A stretch of 64,000 nt of DNA. Origin: Pectobacterium actinidiae. GTDB taxonomy: Bacteria > Pseudomonadota > Gammaproteobacteria > Enterobacterales > Enterobacteriaceae. Each line of letters opens with the position of its first letter. Positions within the stretch are counted from its first letter, which is position 1. This document shows, one piece after another, positions 38,521 through 49,692 of the stretch. The notes below the pieces were generated by a model, which saw nothing but the letters and a program-made list of their open reading frames with translations, was not told the DNA's origin and did not search any database. The stretch is from contig NZ_JRMH01000001.1 of the NCBI RefSeq assembly GCF_000803315.1, forward strand, positions 1,674,001 to 1,738,000, written 5' to 3'. The position numbers were made by a program, and so were the translations under genes.

Positions 38521-39867
38521 ATGGCGACACGCTCAACCATCATGGATACCAATAGCTTTCGCGCTGAACATGCGGAGACGCTGGATGAAGACACGCGTAA
38601 ACTAACCAACAAACGCGCCCAGGTGTTAGGGGACTCCTATCGTTTGTTCTACCGTAATCCGGTACATCTGGTTCGGGGGGAGGGGCAATACTTGTGGGAT
38701 GCCAGCGGACATAAGTATCTGGATGTCTACAATAATGTTGCCAGTATTGGGCATTGTCACCCTGCGGTCATCGAGGCCGTTAACGAACAAATGCGTCTGC
38801 TCAACACGCATACCCGCTATTTACATGAACGTATTCTGGATTACTCTGCGGATATTCTTAGCACGGTGCCTTCTGCCATCAACAAAGCGATGTATATGTG
38901 TACCGGGTCGGAGGCTAACGATCTGGCGATCCGGGTGGCTCGAGCCTACAGCGGTGGGACAGGCATTATTGTGAGCCGTGAAGCCTATCACGGGACGAGC
39001 GAACTGACGTCTGGCGCCTCACCCGCGCTCGGAAGCGGGCAGCCTCTGGCGGCGACAACGCGTCTTGTACCCGCGCCCGACCGCTATCGGGTCAACGCGC
39101 CCGATCTAGGCGCGTGGTTTGCACAGCAGATACAACTGCAAATTGATGATATGGCGGCGAACGGCATTAAATTCGCCGGTTTTATGGCTGATTCCATTTT
39201 TTCCTCAGATGGCGTGTTGCCTGGGCCAGCTGGCTACCTGAAAGCGGCGATTGACGTGGTTCATGCCAATGGTGGGATTTTCATCGCGGATGAGGTTCAG
39301 CCTGGTTTTGCCCGCACAGGCGAGCATTTCTGGGGATTTGGACGGCATGGCATCGTGCCTGATGTTGTCACGTTGGGTAAACCAATGGGTAACGGCATAC
39401 CGGTGTCGGCACTGTTGGCAAAAGCGGACGTATTGGCGGCATTCAGCGACGAGATTCCTTATTTTAATACCTTTGGTGGAAATCCGGTGTCGATCGCGGC
39501 AGCGCAGGCGGTGTTACGCGTTATTCGCGAGGAAGGTTTGCAAGAGCATAGCCGTACTGTCGGGGATAAATTGCAGCGGGAATTGGCGCTGTTGTCCGAT
39601 CGTCATGCGTGTGTTGGCGATGTCCGCGGCGCGGGGTTGTTTATCGGCTTTGAGCTGGTCAGCGATCGAGAAACAAAAACGCCGGATAAAGCGCTGGCAC
39701 TGGATGTTGTTGAACATCTTCGCGCTGAACGGGTGCTCACGTCGGTTGCGGGTCCGCATGGAAATGTACTGAAGTTACGCCCACCTTTGGCCTTTCAGGA
39801 ACATGATATCGACTGGCTGGTTGGGGCGCTCGACCGGGCTTTACGCGCACAATCACCTCGACGCTAA
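38521..39867 (+). CDS. Class III PLP-dependent aminotransferase or lyase
   Basis: The protein has 448 residues with the fold type I layout: TGSEANDLAIR (phosphate site), the Asp257 in IADEVQ, and the Schiff-base Lys287 in TLGKPMGNG. It belongs to the branch of class III enzymes that includes phospholyases for phosphoethanolamine and phosphohydroxylysine and the ammonia-lyase PbfA that acts on 1-hydroxy-2-aminoethylphosphonate. With a phosphonate-type importer facing it, an amino-phosphonate or amino-phosphate substrate is plausible. No phnW or phnX gene lies beside it. The ATG at 38521 has AGGAG in front. Confidence 0.8.
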   Translation: MATRSTIMDTNSFRAEHAETLDEDTRKLTNKRAQVLGDSYRLFYRNPVHLVRGEGQYLWDASGHKYLDVYNNVASIGHCHPAVIEAVNEQMRLLNTHTRYLHERILDYSADILSTVPSAINKAMYMCTGSEANDLAIRVARAYSGGTGIIVSREAYHGTSELTSGASPALGSGQPLAATTRLVPAPDRYRVNAPDLGAWFAQQIQLQIDDMAANGIKFAGFMADSIFSSDGVLPGPAGYLKAAIDVVHANGGIFIADEVQPGFARTGEHFWGFGRHGIVPDVVTLGKPMGNGIPVSALLAKADVLAAFSDEIPYFNTFGGNPVSIAAAQAVLRVIREEGLQEHSRTVGDKLQRELALLSDRHACVGDVRGAGLFIGFELVSDRETKTPDKALALDVVEHLRAERVLTSVAGPHGNVLKLRPPLAFQEHDIDWLVGALDRALRAQSPRR

Positions 39868-40216
39868 TTCTCCCTGATGCGCATGCGTCGGCAGTTGTCC
39901 GCCGCATGTGCTTTCACGCTGTTCGCTTATTTCCCTGTCACCGCCCAGGTTGAATGTCAGTTTTGCGCATTGTCTAGCATAATTCTTGCAGTTTTTATTA
40001 AATGAAACCTCAATAAATGCACTATATTACGCGCTGTGCATTTGAGTGCGTCGGTGCGGCAACCATTATCGGGAAGCCTTATTTGCTTAAGGCAGGAGAA
40101 GGTGTTTTACGCCTTGTCAGAGAAGGGATGTGACCGTCGGAATCTTCAACCTGTCTTGTGCTTCAGCATGCTGTTCTAACGCTCTGACGCCTGGATTGAC
40201 TGGGTCTTTATAACGA
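39868..40216. promoter_or_regulatory. Intergenic region upstream of bglX with a perfect inverted repeat
   Basis: AAATGCAC (40015-40022) and GTGCATTT (40036-40043) form an 8-bp inverted repeat whose centres are 21 bases apart, two helical turns, as in a dimer operator. No gene is seen in this 349-base gap. The operator idea is inference. Confidence 0.45.
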
Positions 40217-42523
40217 ATGAAATGGCTTACTTCACTGACTATAGCAATTGGACTTGCTTGTAATCCGGCGTTTGCGCAGGAGTTGACGTCTGCGCCGGCA
40301 TCAATATCGCCTTCACATCAGCAACGCGATGCGTTCGTCACGGATCTGCTGAAGAAAATGACGCTGGAAGAGAAGATCGGTCAGCTCCGATTAATCAGCG
40401 TCGGGACGGATAATCCGAAAGAAGCCATTCGGGAAATGATCAGAAACGGCCAGGTTGGCGCGATTTTTAATACGGTAACCCGCCCAGACATTCGAGCGAT
40501 GCAGGATCAGGTCATGCAGCTCAGCCGCCTGAAGATTCCCCTGTTTTTTGCCTACGATGTGGTACACGGGCAGCGCACTATTTTTCCTATCGCACTGGGG
40601 CTGGCCTCTAGCTGGGATATGGACGCGATTGCGAAAAGCGCACGCGTAGCGGCCTACGAGGCGACAGAAGACGGTCTGAACATGACCTGGGCGCCGATGG
40701 TGGATATCACCCGCGATCCGCGCTGGGGTCGCGTGTCGGAAGGCTTCGGTGAAGACACCTGGCTGACCAGCAAAATTGCTGGTGTAGTCGTCAAATCGTT
40801 TCAGGGTGATGACGTCACTGCGCGCCACTCGCTGATGACCAGCGTAAAACACTACGCACTCTACGGTGCGGTGGAAGGCGGACGCGACTATAACACCGTG
40901 GACATGAGCCCTCAGCGTATGTTCCAGGACTATATGCCGCCTTACAAAGCGGCGATTGACGCAGGCAGCAGCGGCGTGATGGTCGCATTGAACTCAATCA
41001 ACGGTACGCCAGCCACCTCAAATAGCTGGCTGCTGAAAGAGGTTCTGCGCGATCAGTGGAATTTCAAAGGCATCACCATCACCGATCACGGTGCGATTAA
41101 AGAGCTGATTAAGCACGGCGTTGCCAGCGATCCGCGTGATGCATCGCGTCTGGCGGTGAAGTCCGGTATTGGCATGAGCATGAGCGACGAGTATTTCGTG
41201 CGCTATCTGCCTGAACTGGTGAAAAGCGGGGCGGTGAGCGTGCAGGAGATCGACGATGCCTGCCGTCAGGTGCTGAACGTGAAATATGATATGGGGCTGT
41301 TTGAAGATCCTTATCGTCACTTGGGGCCAGTCGGTTCCGATCCGGTAGATACTAATGCGGAAAGTCGCTTACACCGTCTGGATGCGCGTGATGTGGCGCG
41401 TAAAAGTCTGGTGCTGTTGAAAAACCGTCTGCAAACGCTGCCGCTGAAGAAAGAAGGCACCATTGCCGTGGTGGGACCATTGGCCGACAGCCAGCGCGAT
41501 ACAATGGGAAGCTGGTCTGCCGCTGGCGTCACGAAACAGACGATTACCGTCTATCAGGGCTTGAAGAATGCCGTCGGCGATAAAGCCACCATTCTCTATG
41601 CTAAAGGTGCCAACGTCAGTAATCACAAAGGGATTATCGATTTCCTCAATCAGTATGAAGATGCGGTTCAGGTGGATAAGCGTCCGCCACAGGTGATGAT
41701 TGATGAAGCGGTCGCAGCAGCTAAGAAGGCCGATGTCGTCGTCGCCGTTGTTGGTGAAGCAGCCGGGATGGCACATGAAGCGTCCAGCCGTTCGAACATC
41801 GACCTGCCGCAGGGTCAGCGCGATCTGATTGCGGCGCTGAAAGCTACGGGTAAACCACTGGTTCTGGTGCTAATGAACGGACGTCCTCTGGCGTTGGTGC
41901 GTGAAGATCAGCAGGCCGATGCGATACTGGAAACCTGGTTCAGCGGTACGGAAGGCGGCAACGCGATCGCTGATGTGTTGTTTGGCGACTATAACCCATC
42001 TGGCAAGCTGCCGATGTCCTTCCCACGTTCCGTCGGCCAGATCCCGATTTATTACAATCACCTGCCGTCAGGCCGTCCTTACACGCCGGAGAATCCAGGC
42101 AAGTATACGTCTCACTATTACGACGAGGCTAATGGGCCGCTCTATCCGTTCGGTTACGGCCTGAGCTACACCACTTTCAGCGTGTCAGATGTGCGTTTAT
42201 CCAGCCAGACGATGAAGCGTAATGGAACGATCAACGCCAGCGTGACGGTGAAAAACACCGGCAGTCGTGCAGGGGAAACGGTAGTTCAACTGTATGTGCA
42301 TGATGTGGTGGCTTCTATCAGCCGCCCACTGAAAGAGCTGCGTGGCTTTGAGAAAGTGATGTTACAGCCGGGAGAATCCCGTACTGTCACCTTCACGCTC
42401 GATCAGGACGCTCTGAAGTTCTACAATGCTCGTATGCAGCAGGTGGTGGAACCTGGCAAATTCGATGTGATGATTGGGTTGGATTCACAGCGCGTGAAGA
42501 GCGACAGCTTCACCCTGCTATAA
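40217..42523 (+). CDS. bglX: Periplasmic beta-glucosidase BglX (GH3)
   Basis: The protein has 768 residues, collinear with E. coli BglX (765). A signal peptide ends AFAQE. The GH3 barrel carries the nucleophile Asp in ITDHGAIKE, the second domain holds the acid/base region near VGEAAGMAHEASSR, and a C-terminal fibronectin III-like domain ends the protein. It hydrolyses beta-glucosides in the periplasm, which is useful for plant cell-wall oligosaccharides and glucoside conjugates. It stands alone with a long upstream region. Confidence 0.96.
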   Translation: MKWLTSLTIAIGLACNPAFAQELTSAPASISPSHQQRDAFVTDLLKKMTLEEKIGQLRLISVGTDNPKEAIREMIRNGQVGAIFNTVTRPDIRAMQDQVMQLSRLKIPLFFAYDVVHGQRTIFPIALGLASSWDMDAIAKSARVAAYEATEDGLNMTWAPMVDITRDPRWGRVSEGFGEDTWLTSKIAGVVVKSFQGDDVTARHSLMTSVKHYALYGAVEGGRDYNTVDMSPQRMFQDYMPPYKAAIDAGSSGVMVALNSINGTPATSNSWLLKEVLRDQWNFKGITITDHGAIKELIKHGVASDPRDASRLAVKSGIGMSMSDEYFVRYLPELVKSGAVSVQEIDDACRQVLNVKYDMGLFEDPYRHLGPVGSDPVDTNAESRLHRLDARDVARKSLVLLKNRLQTLPLKKEGTIAVVGPLADSQRDTMGSWSAAGVTKQTITVYQGLKNAVGDKATILYAKGANVSNHKGIIDFLNQYEDAVQVDKRPPQVMIDEAVAAAKKADVVVAVVGEAAGMAHEASSRSNIDLPQGQRDLIAALKATGKPLVLVLMNGRPLALVREDQQADAILETWFSGTEGGNAIADVLFGDYNPSGKLPMSFPRSVGQIPIYYNHLPSGRPYTPENPGKYTSHYYDEANGPLYPFGYGLSYTTFSVSDVRLSSQTMKRNGTINASVTVKNTGSRAGETVVQLYVHDVVASISRPLKELRGFEKVMLQPGESRTVTFTLDQDALKFYNARMQQVVEPGKFDVMIGLDSQRVKSDSFTLL

Positions 42524-42532
42524 TGATGTTCG

Positions 42533-42561
42533 TCTCGCCGCCAAAAACTCCGGCGGCGAGA
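42533..42561. terminator. Hairpin after bglX
   Basis: The stem TCTCGCCGCC (42533-42542) / GGCGGCGAGA (42552-42561) starts ten bases after the bglX stop. There is no T-run, so it may terminate weakly or protect the 3' end. Confidence 0.55.
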
Positions 42562-42621
42562 TGAATGACGATGATCGTAATACAGATATGGCCGGAGAAT
42601 CAGGTATTGCAGGAGAAAGGT

Positions 42622-43161
42622 ATGCCGTTGACTGAAGTCGTGCTGGTTGATGAAAATGACAGGCCAACGGGCGTAATGGAGAAGCAGGAAGCGCATGTAA
42701 AAGGTGTATTACATCGTGCGATTACCGTCTATATCTTTAACTCTCGCCAGCAGTTGTTATTACAGCAGCGTGCGGAGGGGAAGTATCACAGTGGCGGTCT
42801 ATGGAGCAATACCTGCTGTAGCCATCCAGCACCCGGTGAAGACACGTTGCAGGCGGCACATCGCCGTTTGTATGAAGAGATGGGATTGCGCTGTGCGCTG
42901 ACGCCGATGTTTACCCTGACCTATCGTTTACCGCTGGATAACGGGCTGATTGAGCATGAACTGGGACATGTGTATTTTGGCGTGACGGACGACGTTCCGC
43001 AGATGAATCCCGATGAAGTGTCGAGCTATGAATACCAGTCGATAGACGACATTGCACAGCGGATGGTGATGACGCCCGAACAGTTTACCGCCTGGTTCCA
43101 ACTGACCTTCGCACGTATTCCTGATTACTGGCAGACGTTTCAGTCTGAGCAATCGTATTAG
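42622..43161 (+). CDS. idi: Isopentenyl-diphosphate delta-isomerase, type 1
   Basis: The protein has 179 residues and a Nudix-like fold. Active site cysteine is in NTCCSHP, the glutamates are in RRLYEEMG, and a HELGHVY metal segment is present. The enzyme converts IPP to DMAPP for isoprenoid synthesis. The ATG at 42622 has AGGAGAAAGG just upstream; a longer frame from 42565 begins in the intergenic region. Length agrees with E. coli Idi (182). Confidence 0.95.
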   Translation: MPLTEVVLVDENDRPTGVMEKQEAHVKGVLHRAITVYIFNSRQQLLLQQRAEGKYHSGGLWSNTCCSHPAPGEDTLQAAHRRLYEEMGLRCALTPMFTLTYRLPLDNGLIEHELGHVYFGVTDDVPQMNPDEVSSYEYQSIDDIAQRMVMTPEQFTAWFQLTFARIPDYWQTFQSEQSY

Positions 43162-43251
43162 TCTGAAGAGCCGCGCGAATTGCCGCGTTTTCGTGCGGCA
43201 CAATTTGCGTGATGGGGCGAGTCGCGTAATCGGGTTAGTGGTACGAAAGCC

Positions 43252-43359
43252 TCAGCCCGCGTGCTCGATAATAATGTAGCCCACCAGCATCATGCCAGAC
43301 ATACCGCCTAAGGCGAGTAGGGCAAAAAGACCGATAATGCCGATTTTTTGAAGAGTCAT
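43252..43359 (-). CDS. Small 35-residue membrane protein
   Basis: This short gene encodes 35 residues: an MTLQKIG head, a hydrophobic helix rich in Leu, Gly and Met, and an IIIEHAG tail, a clear single membrane helix. AAAGGAT lies seven to eight bases before the ATG at 43359, a good ribosome site, and the gene has its own space between idi and the LysE gene. The shape recalls enterobacterial small membrane proteins that adjust transporters or oxidases, but I do not recognise it. The coding call rests on ribosome site, helix quality and placement. Confidence 0.6.
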   Translation of the reverse strand: MTLQKIGIIGLFALLALGGMSGMMLVGYIIIEHAG

Positions 43360-43450
43360 CAGGTTATCCTTTTGTTAACTGCTCCGAATTATAATGCCTT
43401 CAGCCTGTGAAACAAGGCCGAAACGCTCCCCGTTTTTTAAATACACCGCA

Positions 43451-44098
43451 TTACCGAAATAAAAGCAGCAGGCCAAAAAACATCAGAATGACACCAGCTC
43501 CGCGCTCAATCGGGTTCAACCAGCGCGTTAAACGCTGTTGTATCAGCGGGCGAGCAATCAGCACGGCTATCAAGAGATCCCACACCAGAACCACAGAAAA
43601 CATCCAGCTACCGCTGACGAATTGCTGCGTAGGCGTGACGTGTTGCCCAAGAATACTGGTCATCAGGCTGATGTAGAACAGCATATTTTTGGGGTTTAAC
43701 AGCGCTGAACCGAGTCCCAGTAGGATCTGCTTGCGTAGCGTCGGACAACGATCTGACGGCTGTTCCGCCTGTAGCGATAGCACAGAACGACTTTTCACTA
43801 ACTGGTAGCCAACCCAGAGCAGATACCCCGCCCCGGCTAATTCGATGAGGGTAAAAAGCGTGGGTGAATGTTGGATGCCTGCCCAGCCGAACGCAGCCAG
43901 AAGAATGTAAATGCCGTTGCCCAGCGCGATGCCCAGACAAATTCCCGCACTGCCGCGCAGTCGGTAGCGAATGGCGTAGGCCGTCAGCAGGAAGAAGTCT
44001 GGACCCGGGCTCAGTAGCGCCACAAAATGCGCCAGCGCCAGAGCAGGAAAGTGGGGCGGAAAGAGAGAATCGGCGGAAAAAAGGGTATTAATGAACAT
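43451..44098 (-). CDS. LysE/RhtB-family amino acid exporter
   Basis: The protein has 215 residues and six membrane helices. The family motif SPGPDFFLLTAYAIRYRLRGSAGICLG is near the start and a LLNPKNMLFYISL segment in the second half. These proteins export amino acids such as threonine, lysine or homoserine lactone. The AraC-type regulator upstream on the same strand (53 bases away) may control it. Exported substrate is not shown by the sequence. Confidence 0.88.
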   Translation of the reverse strand: MFINTLFSADSLFPPHFPALALAHFVALLSPGPDFFLLTAYAIRYRLRGSAGICLGIALGNGIYILLAAFGWAGIQHSPTLFTLIELAGAGYLLWVGYQLVKSRSVLSLQAEQPSDRCPTLRKQILLGLGSALLNPKNMLFYISLMTSILGQHVTPTQQFVSGSWMFSVVLVWDLLIAVLIARPLIQQRLTRWLNPIERGAGVILMFFGLLLLFR

Positions 44099-44150
44099 GC
44101 TATTTCTGACCTCGATAAGTAATCGAGGTCAGTCTAGACAAGGTGTTCGG

Positions 44151-44996
44151 CTATTTATTGTCAAATATTGATCGCGCGTACTGACCGGGTGTCGCGGCGG
44201 TGTATTGCACAAACGTTTTGTGGAAATGGCTTTGATCGCAGAAGCCGCTTTGATAGCTGGCATCAACCAGCGTTGTGCCCTGTTTCAGCAGCGATTTGGC
44301 ATATTCAATGCGGGCATTATTTAGGTATGCCATCGGTGTGAGGCCGGTATCGTGACGAAACTGTCGCACGATGGTTTCACGTCGCAGGTTCAACTCCTTC
44401 GCCAGCGTTTCCAGCGAGGGCGATTCTTGCAAATTATTCAGCAGACGCTCGCGTACGTGGTGCGTCGTGGTTTGCGACACCTGATGGGGTGATGTAGATA
44501 AACAGGACGCGGCAGGCTGACAATATTGCCGCCAAATCGGCTCCAGCATCGCGTTGAGATGATTTTCTGCCGACGCTATTTCTCCCCGATACAACAGTGT
44601 TACTACGTGCTGATAGTGCATAAACAGTGTGGGATCGCGCAGGATAACGCGGTTACAACGCAAGGTATCCGCCTGATAACCACAGTGAGTCGCGATCTGA
44701 TCGAGACACCATTCGGTATCCAGATAAAGCATGTGATAACTGCGCGTTCTGCCAGGAAGTGGGTTACAGCTGTGCGGCTGTTGAGGATCGATGAAAATCA
44801 GATCGCCAACCTGTAAGTGGTGGGTTTCGTTGCGGTAATGGCAAAGTGTTTCGCCGTGTTCTATCGCCCCAATCGAGAATTGTGCATGGCTGTGTGTTTT
44901 ATAGGCGTGGCTACTATTGCGTGTGCTACGGCTTTCAACATGCGGTAACCGTGGCGAAAACCAGTACGATTGGTTAATGGCGTGGACTGAAGACAT
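44151..44996 (-). CDS. AraC-family transcriptional regulator
   Basis: The protein has 281 residues. An N-terminal cupin half (HSHAQFSIGAIEHGETLCHY, then DLIFIDPQQPHSCNP) senses a ligand, and the C-terminal pair of helix-turn-helix motifs (LETLAKELNLRRETIVRQFRHDTG and DASYQSGFCDQSHFHKTFVQYTAATPGQY) binds DNA. Regulators of this layout often lie next to and activate LysE-type exporters, as here. The ligand is unknown. Confidence 0.9.
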   Translation of the reverse strand: MSSVHAINQSYWFSPRLPHVESRSTRNSSHAYKTHSHAQFSIGAIEHGETLCHYRNETHHLQVGDLIFIDPQQPHSCNPLPGRTRSYHMLYLDTEWCLDQIATHCGYQADTLRCNRVILRDPTLFMHYQHVVTLLYRGEIASAENHLNAMLEPIWRQYCQPAASCLSTSPHQVSQTTTHHVRERLLNNLQESPSLETLAKELNLRRETIVRQFRHDTGLTPMAYLNNARIEYAKSLLKQGTTLVDASYQSGFCDQSHFHKTFVQYTAATPGQYARSIFDNK

Positions 44997-45176
44997 AATT
45001 TACCGAAGCTATTGTTTACGAAAATAGCGTTTACCGCTCGCGGCACAGATAGGGTTTTACACTAATCGCTGGGCGGAAGATTGTCGAGATCGGAATTGCC
45101 GCGAGCGTGATATCGGCTGACGCCGCCGGGCGTCTGTGGGACAATGGCGGCCAGATTACACAGATATAGAGTATGC

Positions 45177-47276
45177 ATGGCGCTGTCCCCCGCAATAAAA
45201 TTGCAGATTGGTCAATGGTATAAGGCCCTGCAAGAGCAAATCCCGGATTTTATTTCCCGCGTTCCCCAGCGACAGATGATTGCCGAAGTGGCGAAAACGC
45301 TAGCGGGCGATTACCCGCGTCATCTGGCTATAGAAGCGCCAACTGGCGTCGGGAAAACGCTTTCTTACCTGATTCCGGGTATTGCGGTAGGGCGTGCGGA
45401 GGACAAAACGCTGGTGGTCAGCACCGCGAATGTGGCGTTGCAGGATCAGATTTACAGCAAAGATTTGCCGCTATTGCAGAAGTTTATTCCCGAACTGAAA
45501 TTTACCGCTGCATTTGGCCGTCGTCGTTATATTTGCCCACGTAATCTGGCGATGCTGGCAACCGATCCCGACGCGCAGGGGGATTTACCGCTCTTTCTGG
45601 ATGATGAACTGATGTCCGCCAGCAAGGAGGAAAAACGCACCTGTGTACGGCTTGAGAAAGCACTGCAAGGTCATGCCTGGGATGGGCTGCGCGATCATTA
45701 TCAGGATTCACTTGACGATAGCCTGTGGCAGAAGCTGAGTACCGACAAAGCGAACTGCCTCGCGCACAACTGTCATTACTACCGTGAGTGCCCATTCTTC
45801 ATCGCACGACGTGAGATTGAACAGGCCGATGTGGTTGTGACCAACCATGCGTTGGTGATGGCGGCGATGGAAAGCGAATCGGTACTTCCTCCCCCTAAAA
45901 ATCTCCTGCTGGTGCTCGACGAAGGACACCACATTCCCGATGTTGCCCGCGATACGTTGGAGATGTCTGGCGACATTCATCCGGCTTATATGATGGCGCA
46001 ACTGGAACAGCTAGTGCAGCTTATCGGGCAATGTATGGCGCAGTTTGCGCCTAAATCGCCGCCGCGACTCGCTAACAGCGAACGGTTAACCAGCCACTGT
46101 GAGGAGATCCGCGAGTGCGTGCTGTCTTTCTCGCAAATGTGCGGGCTGTTTCTTCCGCATGACGGACTGGAAACCGAATACCGTTTTGCGATGGGCAAAA
46201 TGCCGGATGAAATGCGTGAACTCTGTGTGCGGTTGTTCAAATTGACGGACACGCTGCGGGCGTTGGCAGAGTATATGCTTAACGATCTCAGCGAGAAAAC
46301 TGGCAAGCATGACGTGGTGCGGGTCTATCAGGCACTGCTGAAAATGAGTCGCCAGCAGGGTTATCTTGAGTCCATGAGCAAGCTGTGGCGGTTGGCGGCG
46401 ATGGAGAAATCGTCGAACGCGCCAGTTTCCAAGTGGGTCACGCGGGAAATGCGCGATAACCAGCCGCATCTTCATCTTCACTGTGCGGGAATTCGCGTCT
46501 GCGATCAGCTTGAAAGGCTGCTGTGGGGGAAGGTGTCGCACGTCGTGATGACCTCGGCAACGCTGCGTTCATTGAACAGTTTTGCGCGTATTCAGGAGCT
46601 TTCTGGCCTAAGCGAGCAGGAAGGGGACACCTTCATCGCGCTGGATTCACCGTTCAATCATCGCGAGCAGGGACGTCTGGTGATTCCCAAAATGCGTTAT
46701 GAACCGTTAATGGAGTCAGAAGCGCAGCATATTGCTGAAATGGCACAGTTTTTCCGGGCTGAGTTAAAACAGGATAAGCATAAAGGGATGCTGATGCTGT
46801 TTGCCAGCCAGCGTGCTATGCAACTCTTTCTGACGCAGGTTACCGATTTACGTCTGATGCTGCTGGTTCAGGGAGATAAACCGCGTTACAGGTTGGTCGA
46901 GCTACATCGTCAGCGGGTACAGGAAGGTCAGACTAGCGTGTTGATTGGCTTACAGTCCTTTGCGGAAGGGTTGGACCTGAAAGGGGAACTGCTTTCTCAG
47001 GTGCATATCCATAAAATCGCGTTTCCGCCCATCGACAGCCCGGTGATTCTGACGGAAGGCGAATGGTTAAAAAGCCTCAAGCGGCACCCGTTTATCGTAC
47101 AAAGTTTGCCCAGCGCCTCGTTTAACCTCATCCAGCAGGTTGGGCGCCTTATTCGTAGCCATGACTGCTTTGGAGAGATTGTCATTTACGATCGTCGTCT
47201 GTTGACTAAAGGCTATGGCGCACAGCTGTTGGCAGCATTGCCCGTCTTTCCGATTGAACAGCGGGATATGCCATAA
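45177..47276 (+). CDS. dinG: ATP-dependent DNA helicase DinG (XPD-like, Fe-S)
   Basis: The protein has 699 residues, near E. coli DinG (716). Walker A is EAPTGVGKT, the DEAH-type box is LVLDEGHH, the SATLRS motif and the final QQVGRLIRS motif VI are present. The Fe-S domain cysteines are in YICPRN, TCVRL, NCLAHNC and ECPFF. It unwinds R-loops and G4 or forked DNA with 5'-3' polarity. I chose ATG 45177, giving MALSPAIKLQ as in E. coli. The C-terminal basic Lys/Arg tail of E. coli DinG is missing here. I see no LexA box upstream. Confidence 0.95.
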   Translation: MALSPAIKLQIGQWYKALQEQIPDFISRVPQRQMIAEVAKTLAGDYPRHLAIEAPTGVGKTLSYLIPGIAVGRAEDKTLVVSTANVALQDQIYSKDLPLLQKFIPELKFTAAFGRRRYICPRNLAMLATDPDAQGDLPLFLDDELMSASKEEKRTCVRLEKALQGHAWDGLRDHYQDSLDDSLWQKLSTDKANCLAHNCHYYRECPFFIARREIEQADVVVTNHALVMAAMESESVLPPPKNLLLVLDEGHHIPDVARDTLEMSGDIHPAYMMAQLEQLVQLIGQCMAQFAPKSPPRLANSERLTSHCEEIRECVLSFSQMCGLFLPHDGLETEYRFAMGKMPDEMRELCVRLFKLTDTLRALAEYMLNDLSEKTGKHDVVRVYQALLKMSRQQGYLESMSKLWRLAAMEKSSNAPVSKWVTREMRDNQPHLHLHCAGIRVCDQLERLLWGKVSHVVMTSATLRSLNSFARIQELSGLSEQEGDTFIALDSPFNHREQGRLVIPKMRYEPLMESEAQHIAEMAQFFRAELKQDKHKGMLMLFASQRAMQLFLTQVTDLRLMLLVQGDKPRYRLVELHRQRVQEGQTSVLIGLQSFAEGLDLKGELLSQVHIHKIAFPPIDSPVILTEGEWLKSLKRHPFIVQSLPSASFNLIQQVGRLIRSHDCFGEIVIYDRRLLTKGYGAQLLAALPVFPIEQRDMP

Positions 47277-49258
<1,982 letters not shown>

Positions 49259-49264
49259 TGTAGC

Positions 49265-49290
49265 AAGGACGGGGTAACCCCCGTCCTTTT
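49265..49290 (+). terminator. Strong hairpin between protease and inhibitor genes
   Basis: The stem AAGGACGGGG (49265-49274) / CCCCGTCCTT (49279-49288) with a TAAC loop is followed by more T. It probably ends most protease transcripts while some read on into inh-prtDEF. Confidence 0.85.
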
Positions 49291-49312
49291 CTGTTATCGA
49301 CTTGGGGCCACT

Positions 49313-49675
49313 ATGAAAAAGTTAATCATCGCGGCGCTGTTAAGTGCAATAAGCGGAGGATGTATGGCGAGTAGTTTGAAGTTGCCTTCAGCAAGTGAGC
49401 TAAGCGGCGTATGGCAGTTGCGTGGCGGGGAACAGCAGTGTGAGGTTGTGCTACATAATACGCCGTTAGTGGATAATACCTGGCGCTTTGAGGGGAACGC
49501 GCCGTGTTTACAAGCGCTGCTGTCGGACGTACCTGCTGGGTGGCGGCCGACGCCGGACGGTATTACGCTGACAAAAGAACAGGGCCAGTCCGTGGCGTTC
49601 TTTAGCAAGGAAAAAGAGGGCTATACGTTGATATTGCCTGATGGCAGTGCACGTACGTTGCATAAACAGCCCTGA
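49313..49675 (+). CDS. inh: Periplasmic serralysin inhibitor Inh
   Basis: The protein has 120 residues. A signal peptide (about 1-19) precedes the eight-stranded barrel inhibitor that begins [16 protein letters not shown]; the N-terminal strand inserts in the protease active site. The two cysteines of the mature part (QQCEV and APCLQ) form the usual disulphide. It guards the cell against protease that becomes active before export. It lies between protease and exporter genes. A cysteine in SGGCMA near the cleavage site could allow lipidation; standard processing is more likely. Confidence 0.92.
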   Translation: MKKLIIAALLSAISGGCMASSLKLPSASELSGVWQLRGGEQQCEVVLHNTPLVDNTWRFEGNAPCLQALLSDVPAGWRPTPDGITLTKEQGQSVAFFSKEKEGYTLILPDGSARTLHKQP

Positions 49676-49692
49676 CAGGAGAGGCAAACGCA

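Noticed and set aside
45060..45176. LexA (SOS) box before dinG
   Set aside because: CTGTGGGACAATGGCG was looked at, but no CTGT-N8-ACAG palindrome is present. I do not claim SOS control here.
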